From an uncultured Pseudomonadota bacterium (lineage in GTDB: Bacteria; Pseudomonadota; Gammaproteobacteria; Burkholderiales; Burkholderiaceae), in NCBI GenBank assembly GCA_946480245.1, contig CAMLIZ010000210.1, positions 1 through 6,126 on the forward strand: 6,126 nucleotides of DNA, written 5' to 3'. Below are positions 1-6,126 of this stretch, piece after piece. How positions within the stretch are numbered: the first letter of the stretch is position 1; each line of letters opens with the position of its first letter. The notes beneath the pieces were generated by a model. That model was not told where the DNA came from. It searched no databases and saw only the letters and a program-made list of their open reading frames with translations. The translations under genes and the position numbers were made by a program.

Positions 1-756
1 GACTCGATCATTGGAGACGTGCGGCGCGTGCGCAAGGAGATCGATGCATCGGCCTTCCCCGGCTTGCCGCTGTACATCACCGAATGGAGCACCAGCTACA
101 ACCCGCGCGACAAGGTGCACGACAGCTACATCAGCGCCTCGTGGATCCTCACTAAGCTGCGCGCCACGCGCGGCGCCGCGCAGGCGATGAGCTACTGGAC
201 CTACAGCGACCTGTTCGAGGAGCCCGGGCCGCCGAACGCGCCGTTCCACGGCGGCTTCGGGCTGATGACGCGCGAAGGCGTGCGCAAGCCCGCCTGGTTC
301 GCCTACAAGTACCTCAATGCCTTGCGCGGCCAGGAGATCCCCAGCGCCGACCCCGCCGTGCTGGCGGCAGCGGATGGCGCGCGCGCCGCCGTGCTGGTGT
401 GGGACGGGCAGCACCGCGAGCAGCCCACGAGCAACAGCGTGTTCTTCGGCAAGCCGGTGCCCGCCATCGATGCACGCGCGGTGCAGCTGGATCTGCGCCA
501 CCTGGCACCGGGCAGCTACCACCTGCAGGTGCGGCGTACCGGCTACAAGGCCAACGACGCCCACACGGCCTACCTCGAGATGGGGTCGCCTTCAGAGCTG
601 AATGCGCAGCAGCTGCGCAAGCTTCAGGACCTCACCGCCGACAAGCCGGAGGTGAACCGCGTGGTGCGGGTCGGCCCGAACGGCCAGCTGCACTGGAAGC
701 TACCGATGCGCAGCAACGATGTGGTGCTGCTCACGCTCGAGCGCGCCACCCAGTAG
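1..756 (+). CDS. GH39 family glycosidase (beta-xylosidase-like), C-terminal part, 5' end outside window
   Basis: The reading frame is open from the first base to a TAG stop at 754-756, giving 251 visible residues; the start codon lies left of the window. The GTG at 19 is in frame but is internal, because residues before it continue the same fold. The motif LYITEWSTSYNPRD places the probable catalytic nucleophile Glu at visible residue 28 (codon 82-84), as in the YITEW-type signature of GH39 beta-xylosidases. It is followed by the family-typical AMSYWTYSDLFEE and APFHGGFGL segments, which end the TIM barrel. Residues about 110-250 look like the C-terminal beta-sandwich, with motifs such as LAPGSYHLQVRRTGYKANDA. 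Family members hydrolyse beta-xylosides or related glycosides by a retaining mechanism; the true substrate cannot be read from this part. Whether it has a signal peptide is unknown because the N-terminus is missing. The acid/base Glu is also outside the window. It converges on kdpE and has no evident functional link to it. Confidence 0.87.
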   Translation, partial: DSIIGDVRRVRKEIDASAFPGLPLYITEWSTSYNPRDKVHDSYISASWILTKLRATRGAAQAMSYWTYSDLFEEPGPPNAPFHGGFGLMTREGVRKPAWFAYKYLNALRGQEIPSADPAVLAAADGARAAVLVWDGQHREQPTSNSVFFGKPVPAIDARAVQLDLRHLAPGSYHLQVRRTGYKANDAHTAYLEMGSPSELNAQQLRKLQDLTADKPEVNRVVRVGPNGQLHWKLPMRSNDVVLLTLERATQ

Positions 757-799
757 AACGGCACCTGACGTCACGAACGTCGGCTCCGCCGCTCCCTGC
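757..799. other. Short convergent intergenic gap between GH39 gene and kdpE
   Basis: These 43 bases separate two stop codons that face each other. They contain a weak inverted repeat, gacgt / acgtc (764-768 and 774-778, five-base loop), but no T-run on either strand, so no intrinsic terminator can be called. How the two convergent transcripts end is not apparent. Confidence 0.6.
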
Positions 800-1492
800 T
801 CATGGGACAAATCGATAGCCGATGCCGGTCTCGGTGACGAGATGTCGAGGCTGGGCGGGATCCGCCTCGATCTTCTTGCGTAACTGACCCATGTAGACCC
901 GCACGTAATGCGTGTCCTCTGCATGGTTCGGGCCCCACACGGCGTGCAGCAACTGCCGGTGGGTCAGCACGCATTCCGGGTGCGCCGAAAGGTAGGTGAG
1001 CAGCCGGTACTCGGTCGGCGTCACGTGCAGGTTTTCCCCGTTGCGCTCGACGACGCGACGCGCCAGGTCGATGCGCACGTCACCGAACTCAACGACTGAA
1101 CTGTTCGGACGCGGACCGGCTGAGCGACGCCGCAAGTGAGCCCGTACGCGGGCGAGCAGTTCCGGCACGCCGAATGGCTTGATGAGGTAGTCGTCGGCCC
1201 CGGCATCGAGCGCAGTGACCTTGTCGTGCTCGTCGACCCGTGCGGACAGGATGATGACCGGGACGTCGGACCAGGCCCGGAGTTGGCGGATCAGGTCGAC
1301 ACCATCACCGTCCGGGAGTCCCAGATCGAGCACCACCAACTCCGGTCGGCGACTTCCGGCCTCGATGAGGCCCCGCTGGACACCGTCCGCCTGGTAGACC
1401 TCGAAGCCTTCGCGCTCCAGCGAGAGGCTGACGAAACGACGGATTTCGTCCTCGTCTTCCACGACGAGGATTCGGGGCACCAATTCACTCAT
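800..1492 (-). CDS. kdpE: KdpE, OmpR/PhoB-family response regulator of the Kdp K+ uptake system
   Basis: A cytoplasmic DNA-binding response regulator of 230 residues (E. coli KdpE is about 225). The receiver domain spans about 6-120, with acidic pair Glu12/Asp13, phospho-acceptor Asp56 in LVVLDLGLPDGDG, Ser83, Tyr102 and Lys105 in DDYLIKPF. A winged-helix output domain spans about 132-229, with VTPTEYRLLTYL, the recognition-helix region THYVRVYMGQLRKKIE and the closing TGIGYRF. The family accepts phosphate from KdpD and activates the kdp promoter. I chose the ATG at 1490-1492 because MSELVPRILVVEDE is a normal receiver start. The same frame stays open upstream to 1657, but that part is Arg/Trp-rich and lies inside kdpD. 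The start overlaps the kdpD end by 8 bases (kdpD stop at 1485-1487), which fits translational coupling; only a weak GGA stands upstream. All phosphorylation residues are intact. Confidence 0.96.
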   Translation of the reverse strand: MSELVPRILVVEDEDEIRRFVSLSLEREGFEVYQADGVQRGLIEAGSRRPELVVLDLGLPDGDGVDLIRQLRAWSDVPVIILSARVDEHDKVTALDAGADDYLIKPFGVPELLARVRAHLRRRSAGPRPNSSVVEFGDVRIDLARRVVERNGENLHVTPTEYRLLTYLSAHPECVLTHRQLLHAVWGPNHAEDTHYVRVYMGQLRKKIEADPAQPRHLVTETGIGYRFVP

Positions 1493-4205
1493 CCTGCTTT
1501 CCATCCGGCGGCGCCTCCAGCCCCTCGACCTGCGGCGGGTCGCCACGCGCCAGGTCGATGATGAACCGAGCACCACCGCCACGCCGGTTCTCCCCAGTGA
1601 CGGTGCCGCCATGAGCACCCATGATCGCGCGGCAGATCGCCAGACCCAGCCCGACACCCGGCGTGGCGCTCTCCTTGCGGCCCCGCTCGAACAGTTCGAA
1701 GATGGCCTCCTCCCGGTTCTTTGGCAGCCCCGGCCCGTGGTCGTCCACGAATATCTTGACGTGGTCGTCTGAGACCGCGGCGCTGATCTCGATGGGGCTC
1801 GCCTCCGGCGTGTACTTCACCGCGTTTTCGAGCAGGTTGCACAGTACCCGCTCGAACAGGGACGCGTCGACATGGATCATCGGCAGATCGGCGGGAAGGT
1901 GTGTTCGCACCCGGTGGGGATCCAGCATGCCGGTCAGCGCCCGCAGCGCCCCGCCCACCGCCTCTTCCAGCGGCAGCCACTGCAGGTTCAGCTGCACGTG
2001 GCCGGATTGCAGCTTTGCCATGTCGAGCAGGTTGCCCACCTGGGAACTCATGCGCAGCGATGCCTCGCGCATCGACTGCGCGATCCCGGCCTGCCGGCTT
2101 CCCGGCTCAGAGGCCATCGCCAGCGCGTCGGACATGCCGACCAGAGCCGACAGTGGCGTTCTCAGGTCATGCGATATGGCCGCCAGCAAGGAGTTGCGCA
2201 GCCGCTCGGACTCCATCTGCACGGTCGTGTCCTGCGCCACCTCCACGTAGTGGATGCGCTCCAGCGAGATCGCAAGCAACGAGGCGCAGGTTTCGAGGAC
2301 GCGCTTCTGTTCCGGGCCCGTCAGGCGAGCCGGATTGCGCGGTTCGATGGCCAGCACGCCGCGCATGCGCATCGGCGCCTTCAGCGGCAAGTACAGCAAC
2401 GCCGAGGCGGGCAACGTGTTCGTGCCCTGGCCAGCCGCCTCGGCATGGTCGAACGCCCACTGCGCAACAGCAACGTCCAGCCCGGCCGGCATGGAGGGCA
2501 GTTGAATCGGCAAGGCAAGCCGGTCTTGCAAGTCGGCGACATACAGGGCCGCGTTGGCCTCGAACTCCGACTTCATGAATTGCGCCGCGACCTCGGCCAC
2601 CTGCTGGGGCAGCAACGCACCGGACAGGTCACGCGACATCTGGTACAGCGCACTCATGCGCTCCTCGCGCAATGTGGCGACACGAGCCTGGAAGCGCAGG
2701 CCCGCCGTGAGCTGGCCTATCACCAGTGCGACAACCAACATCACCGCGAAGGTCAGCAGGTATTGCGCATCGCTGACACTGAAGGTGAAGCGCGGCGGGA
2801 CATAGAAGAAGTCGAACGAGCCGACTGCGAGAAAGGCCGCCAGCACGGCCGGGCCACGGCCGAAGCGAACCGCTGTGAACACGACGGCCAACAAGAAGAC
2901 CATCACGATGTTCGCGAGGTCGAGCCGGGCATGCAAAGGCGCCGTCAAGACGGTCACCGCAGCGCAGACGACGGCGCTCCACACATACGGAAGCCACCTC
3001 TGGTCCGCATCGCGGGCGTCGTTTCGCTCGATCCGCTGAAAGCCCAGCGGCCTTGCCGTCGAACGATGCGCCGGCAAGGCGATCTGAATCACATCGAGGT
3101 CGTCGCCCAGCGCTCCAACGGCCTCGGCGAGCGTATTGCGCCAACGCGGCGGATGACGGCCGGTATCCCGGCCCAGCACGATCCTGGACAGGTTGCGGTC
3201 GTGCGCGTATTTCACGATGGTCGAGGCCAACGTGGCGCCGCTCAGCGTGGCCGTCTCGGCGCCGGCTTCCTGGGCGACCTTCAGCACCTTGAGGATCCGT
3301 TGGCGAGCCTCTTCAGGCACCCGCTGCAGTTGGGGCGTCTCGACGTAGACGCAGTGCCATGGAACCCCGAGCTGGGCCGCCAGGCGGGCAGTGCTGCGCA
3401 CCAGCTTCTCCGAACGCTCGTCCGGTCCGATGCACAAGAGAAGTGCCTCGCGCGTCTGCCACACCGGCGCCACCGACTGGGTGCGCCGGTAGTGCACCAT
3501 CTCGTCGTCGACCCGGTCGGCGGTACGGCGCAGGGCCAGTTCGCGCAGCGCGATCAGATTGCCCTTGCGGAAGAAGTTCCGCACCGCCGTGGCCGCCTGT
3601 TGCGGCAGATAGACCTTGCCCTCCTTCAAGCGCTGCAGCAAGTCGTCGGGCGGCAGGTCGACGATCACAACCTCGTCGGCCTGGTCGAATACTCGATCGG
3701 GCACCGTCTCCCACACCCGAATGCCGGTGATGCCGCTGACCACGTCGTTCAGCGTCTCCAGGTGCTGCACGTTGATCGTCGACCAGACGTCGATGCCGGC
3801 GTCTAGCAGTTCCTCCACGTCCTGCCAGCGCTTGGGATGCCGGGAACCCGGCACGTTGGAGTGCGCCAGCTCGTCGACGAGGATCAGCCTGGGCTTGCGC
3901 TTCAACGCGGCGTCGAGGTCGAACTCCTTGAGCGTGCGGTCCTTGTACGCCACCTCCTTCAGAGGCAGCACCTCGAAGCCGCCGACCAGCGCCAGTGTCT
4001 CGGCACGCCCGTGGGTCTCCACGATGCCCACCACCACATCCAGCCCCTGCGCCCGCTGCGCGCGGGCGGCCGAGAGCATCGCGTAGGTCTTGCCCACGCC
4101 GGCCGACGCGCCGAAGAAGATCTTCAGCTTCCCGCGCTGCGCCTCGGCCTCCTCCAGCTTCAGGCGCGCCAGCAGTTCGTCGGGATCGGGGCGCTGGTCC
4201 GTCAT
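1485..4205 (-). CDS. kdpD: KdpD, membrane sensor histidine kinase for K+ limitation
   Basis: With the ATG at 4203-4205 the protein has 906 residues (E. coli about 894). The N-terminal KdpD domain (about 24-235) has Walker A GASAGVGKT (32-40) and Walker B-like LILVDELAH (107-115). A universal-stress-protein-like domain follows (about 253-377). Four close membrane segments (DUF4118 type) lie at about 405-500, then a short basic stretch (Arg504, 508, 513, 516) and a GAF-like domain at about 520-650. The kinase core has the H-box AISHDLRTPLSAL with phospho-acceptor His679, N-box NLLENAVKY (Asn794), and G-boxes DHGPGL (822-827) and GVGLGL (850-855). The family senses low K+ and osmotic stress and phosphorylates or dephosphorylates KdpE. 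A TTG at 4254-4256 would add 17 residues in frame, but that extension (Gly-rich, with Cys and His) does not look like a KdpD start. Neither start has a clear Shine-Dalgarno sequence. All catalytic boxes are intact. Confidence 0.96.
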   Translation of the reverse strand: MTDQRPDPDELLARLKLEEAEAQRGKLKIFFGASAGVGKTYAMLSAARAQRAQGLDVVVGIVETHGRAETLALVGGFEVLPLKEVAYKDRTLKEFDLDAALKRKPRLILVDELAHSNVPGSRHPKRWQDVEELLDAGIDVWSTINVQHLETLNDVVSGITGIRVWETVPDRVFDQADEVVIVDLPPDDLLQRLKEGKVYLPQQAATAVRNFFRKGNLIALRELALRRTADRVDDEMVHYRRTQSVAPVWQTREALLLCIGPDERSEKLVRSTARLAAQLGVPWHCVYVETPQLQRVPEEARQRILKVLKVAQEAGAETATLSGATLASTIVKYAHDRNLSRIVLGRDTGRHPPRWRNTLAEAVGALGDDLDVIQIALPAHRSTARPLGFQRIERNDARDADQRWLPYVWSAVVCAAVTVLTAPLHARLDLANIVMVFLLAVVFTAVRFGRGPAVLAAFLAVGSFDFFYVPPRFTFSVSDAQYLLTFAVMLVVALVIGQLTAGLRFQARVATLREERMSALYQMSRDLSGALLPQQVAEVAAQFMKSEFEANAALYVADLQDRLALPIQLPSMPAGLDVAVAQWAFDHAEAAGQGTNTLPASALLYLPLKAPMRMRGVLAIEPRNPARLTGPEQKRVLETCASLLAISLERIHYVEVAQDTTVQMESERLRNSLLAAISHDLRTPLSALVGMSDALAMASEPGSRQAGIAQSMREASLRMSSQVGNLLDMAKLQSGHVQLNLQWLPLEEAVGGALRALTGMLDPHRVRTHLPADLPMIHVDASLFERVLCNLLENAVKYTPEASPIEISAAVSDDHVKIFVDDHGPGLPKNREEAIFELFERGRKESATPGVGLGLAICRAIMGAHGGTVTGENRRGGGARFIIDLARGDPPQVEGLEAPPDGKQDE

Positions 4206-4239
4206 CGTCGATGGGCGTTGTTCGTGGCACCCGCCACCG

Positions 4240-4258
4240 CGCCGGAGAGACTCCAACG
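4240..4258 (-). promoter_or_regulatory. Candidate mRNA hairpin between kdpC and kdpD
   Basis: Read on the minus strand, CGTTGGAG (4258-4251), loop TCT (4250-4248) and CTCCGGCG (4247-4240) can pair as an 8-bp stem, of which two pairs are G-U in RNA. It begins two bases after the kdpC stop codon. No U-run follows, so it is not a classical terminator. It could slow 3' decay of the upstream pump message or lower readthrough into the regulator genes. That role is inference; a stem of this size can arise by chance in GC-rich DNA. Confidence 0.3.
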
Positions 4259-4260
4259 GA

Positions 4261-4842
4261 TCACGACTTCGGGTCGACCTGGTCCAAGTCTAGGTTCAAC
4301 TCGAGCACGTTGACGCGCCGCTCGCCCAGCAGGCCAAACAGCCGCTCGGAGGTGTGGCGCGCAATCGCCGCCTTGACGATGTCAGGCGCCAATGCGCGCG
4401 CCCGCGCGACCCGCTGAACCTGGTAGTCGGCGGCGGCCACGCTGATCTCGGGGTCCAAGCCGCTGCCGGAGGCAGTGACCAGGTCCACCGGAATAGGCGC
4501 CGAATTGCCCGGATCCGCGCCCCTCAGGGCGTCGATGCGGCCCTTCACGGCATCGACCAGCGCCGGATTGCTCGGTCCCTGGTTGGAGCCGCTGGAGTTC
4601 GCGGCGTTGTAGGGCATCGGGCTGGTGGCCGACGGACGGCCCCAGAAGTGCTTCGGATCGCTGAAGTTCTGCCCGATCAGCGTCGATCCGACGACGTGGC
4701 CATTGCGGGTCATGAGGCTGCCGTTGGCCTGTGCCGGGAAGACTGCCTTGGCGATGCCGGTGACTGCAAGCGGATACGCCAGTCCGGTCACTGCGGTGAG
4801 CACGACGAACAGCGAAATCGCAGGACGAATGAGGGTCTTCAT
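4261..4842 (-). CDS. kdpC: KdpC, accessory subunit of the KdpFABC potassium-transporting ATPase
   Basis: A 193-residue protein (E. coli 190) in the inner-membrane K+ pump complex. In the known complex KdpC contacts KdpA and affects ATP affinity of KdpB. There is one N-terminal membrane segment, about 8-30, after a short basic start (MKTLIR). The rest is the soluble domain, with family motifs [30 protein letters not shown], the hallmark [15 protein letters not shown], and the C-terminal [17 protein letters not shown]. The start ATG at 4840-4842 is set by the AAGGAG five bases upstream and by the membrane anchor following at once. The kdpB stop lies 10 bases upstream and the kdpD ATG 55 bases downstream, so it sits inside the kdp operon. 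Full length, with no missing motif seen. Confidence 0.97.
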   Translation of the reverse strand: MKTLIRPAISLFVVLTAVTGLAYPLAVTGIAKAVFPAQANGSLMTRNGHVVGSTLIGQNFSDPKHFWGRPSATSPMPYNAANSSGSNQGPSNPALVDAVKGRIDALRGADPGNSAPIPVDLVTASGSGLDPEISVAAADYQVQRVARARALAPDIVKAAIARHTSERLFGLLGERRVNVLELNLDLDQVDPKS

Positions 4843-4847
4843 GGGAG

Positions 4848-4853
4848 CTCCTT
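4848..4853 (-). promoter_or_regulatory. Shine-Dalgarno sequence of kdpC
   Basis: On the minus strand AAGGAG stands five bases before the kdpC ATG. Its first A is the last base of the kdpB stop codon TGA (4855-4853), so termination on kdpB ends at the kdpC ribosome-binding site. This arrangement fits coupled translation and balanced synthesis of the two pump subunits. Confidence 0.8.
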
Positions 4854-6126
4854 CAGACCAGGCCGAGCGCGGCGAGGATCACGTCGATGATCTTGATGCC
4901 AATGAAGGGCACGACCACGCCGCCCAGCCCATAGACGAGCAGGTTGTTGCGCAGGAGCGTGGCCGCGCCCAGCGCGCGATAGCGCACGCCCTTCAAGGCC
5001 AGCGGGATCAGGAACACGATGATCAGCGCGTTGAAGATCACCGCGGACAGGATCGCCGAATTGGGGCTGGCCAGGTGCATGACATTCAGTGCCTGCAGCT
5101 GCGGATAGGTGGTGACGAAGGCGGCCGGGATGATGGCGAAATACTTCGCCACGTCGTTGGCGATGCTGAACGTGGTGAGCGAGCCGCGGGTCATCAGCAT
5201 TTGCTTGCCGGTCTCGACCACCTCGATCAGCTTGGTCGGGTTGCTATCGAGGTCCACCATGTTGCCGGCCTCCTTGGCGGCCTGGGTGCCCGAGTTCATG
5301 GCCACCGCCACGTCGGCCTGCGCGAGCGCGGGCGCGTCGTTGGTGCCGTCACCTGTCATCGCGACGAGGCGGCCTTCGGCCTGGTGCTGGCGGATCAGCG
5401 CGAGCTTCTGCTCGGGCGTGGCTTCAGCGAGGAAGTCGTCCACTCCTGCCTCGGCCGCGATGGCCGCGGCGGTGAGGCGGTTGTCGCCGGTCACCATCAC
5501 GGTCTTGATGCCCATGCGACGCAGCTCGGCAAAGCGCTCCTTGATGCCACCCTTGACGATGTCCTTGAGCTCGATCACGCCCATCACCTTGAGGCCATCG
5601 CTCACGACGAGCGGCGTGCTGCCGCGGCGGGCCACCTCGTCCACGGAAGCGTCGAGCGCCGCGGGGAATGAGCCGCCCAGGCTTTCGACATGCCTGCGGA
5701 TCGCGTCGGCCGCGCCCTTGCGGATCTGGCGCATCTTGGCCGGCAGCGTGTCGCTGCCCACCACCTGCTGCGCCCGCAACGCCAGCGGCAGGTCGACCCC
5801 GCTCATGCGCGTCTGCGCCGAAAAGTGGACGAACTGCGCGCCGAGTTGCTGAACGTCCCGTTCGCGCAGGTTGAACTTCTGCTTGGCCAGCACCACGATG
5901 CTGCGGCCCTCGGGCGTTTCGTCGGCCAGCGATGCCAATTGGGCGGCGTCGGCCAGGGCGGCATCCGTGACACCCGGGGCCGAGATGAACTGGCTGGCCT
6001 GGCGGTTGCCCAGGGTGATGGTGCCGGTCTTGTCCAGCAGCAGCACGTCCACGTCGCCCGCGGCTTCCACCGCGCGGCCCGACGTGGCGATCACGTTGGC
6101 CTGCATCATGCGGCTCATGCCGGCCA
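4853..6126 (-). CDS. kdpB: KdpB, P-type ATPase subunit of the K+ pump, C-terminal part; 5' end outside window
   Basis: The frame is open through the right edge. The Met at 6116-6118 is internal, since Ala-Gly precede it and MSRM...[17 protein letters not shown] is mid-protein in KdpB. Residues below are counted from that Met (421 to the stop). DKTGT carries the phosphorylated Asp29 (E. coli Asp307). The N-domain has Phe99 and Lys134 in IRKGAADAI, matching the ATP-site Phe377 and Lys395. The P-domain closes with [10 protein letters not shown], Asp257 matching Asp518. TM5 begins at [14 protein letters not shown] with Asp322 and Lys325, matching Asp583/Lys586, which couple ATP hydrolysis to K+ movement; TM6 is about 354-376 and TM7 about 391-414. 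KdpB hydrolyses ATP and takes part in the ion path from KdpA. The N-domain is 17 residues longer than in E. coli, all between MSG (105-107) and IRKG (132-135). The first four membrane helices and the TGES actuator loop are out of view. Confidence 0.97.
   Translation of the reverse strand, partial: AGMSRMMQANVIATSGRAVEAAGDVDVLLLDKTGTITLGNRQASQFISAPGVTDAALADAAQLASLADETPEGRSIVVLAKQKFNLRERDVQQLGAQFVHFSAQTRMSGVDLPLALRAQQVVGSDTLPAKMRQIRKGAADAIRRHVESLGGSFPAALDASVDEVARRGSTPLVVSDGLKVMGVIELKDIVKGGIKERFAELRRMGIKTVMVTGDNRLTAAAIAAEAGVDDFLAEATPEQKLALIRQHQAEGRLVAMTGDGTNDAPALAQADVAVAMNSGTQAAKEAGNMVDLDSNPTKLIEVVETGKQMLMTRGSLTTFSIANDVAKYFAIIPAAFVTTYPQLQALNVMHLASPNSAILSAVIFNALIIVFLIPLALKGVRYRALGAATLLRNNLLVYGLGGVVVPFIGIKIIDVILAALGLV
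5732..5788 (-). other. Insertion in the KdpB nucleotide-binding domain
   Basis: Between MSG and IRKG this KdpB has 24 residues, where E. coli KdpB, as I remember it, has 7. The extra block, roughly [20 protein letters not shown], lies between the residues matching Phe377/Ser384 and the ATP-contacting Lys395. The spacing of all other landmarks (Asp307, Phe377, Asp518, Asp583, C-terminus) agrees with E. coli once these 17 residues are subtracted, so it is a clean in-frame insertion and not a frameshift. The exact edges are approximate. Confidence 0.7.

Noticed and set aside
764..778. Inverted repeat gacgt-cacga-acgtc as a terminator between the convergent genes.
   Set aside because: The stem is only 5 bp and no T-run follows on either strand.
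1493..1657. In-frame upstream extension of kdpE (55 residues).
   Set aside because: The added residues are Arg/Trp/Ser-rich, resemble no receiver-domain start, and lie within the kdpD coding sequence. The ATG at 1492 gives the normal KdpE length.
1872..3806. A 644-codon open frame on the plus strand, antisense to kdpD.
   Set aside because: Its translation is rich in Arg, Gln, His and Gly with no recognisable domain, and it lies fully opposite a kdpD frame in which every motif is intact. Long open antisense frames are expected in high-GC coding DNA.
4206..4256. A TTG start giving kdpD 17 more residues.
   Set aside because: The extension does not resemble KdpD N-termini, and the ATG at 4205 begins a typical MTDQRPDPDELLARL start. 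It cannot be wholly excluded because neither start has a clear ribosome-binding site.
4625..5671. A 348-codon open frame on the plus strand opposite kdpC and kdpB.
   Set aside because: It has His/Asp/Arg-rich low-information composition, crosses the kdpB/kdpC boundary, and is opposite strongly conserved coding sequence; it is a shadow frame.

Overview
This window is high-GC DNA from a Gram-negative bacterium, probably a proteobacterium. The Kdp protein sequences look most like those of Burkholderiales (Betaproteobacteria), but that lineage call comes from general resemblance and is not firm. No RNA gene, insertion sequence, CRISPR array or long repeat was seen. Coding density is very high: the only non-coding stretches are 43, 55 and 10 bases long.

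Layout: (1) Positions 1-756, plus strand, hold the C-terminal 251 residues of a glycoside hydrolase family 39 (beta-xylosidase-like) protein whose start lies left of the window. (2) After a 43-base gap, everything to the right end is on the minus strand and reads, in transcription order from right to left, kdpB (3' part, entering from the right edge), kdpC, kdpD, kdpE. The GH39 gene and the kdp cluster therefore converge.

How the genes work together: KdpB is the P-type ATPase subunit and KdpC the single-pass accessory subunit of the high-affinity K+ uptake complex KdpFABC. kdpF and kdpA would be expected just beyond the right edge. KdpD is the membrane-bound sensor kinase and KdpE the response regulator that turns on kdp transcription under K+ limitation or osmotic stress. 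The spacing is tight: kdpB stop to kdpC start is 10 bases, kdpC to kdpD is 55 bases, and kdpD/kdpE overlap by 8 bases. This suggests one transcription unit in which the pump carries its own regulator. All key catalytic residues visible in the four Kdp proteins are intact.

This is mostly an ordinary, well-known system. The points most worth a second look are a 17-residue insertion in the KdpB nucleotide-binding domain, relative to E. coli KdpB as I remember it, and a small hairpin right after the kdpC stop, in front of a kdpD start that has no evident ribosome-binding site. I found no convincing evidence of a previously undescribed system.
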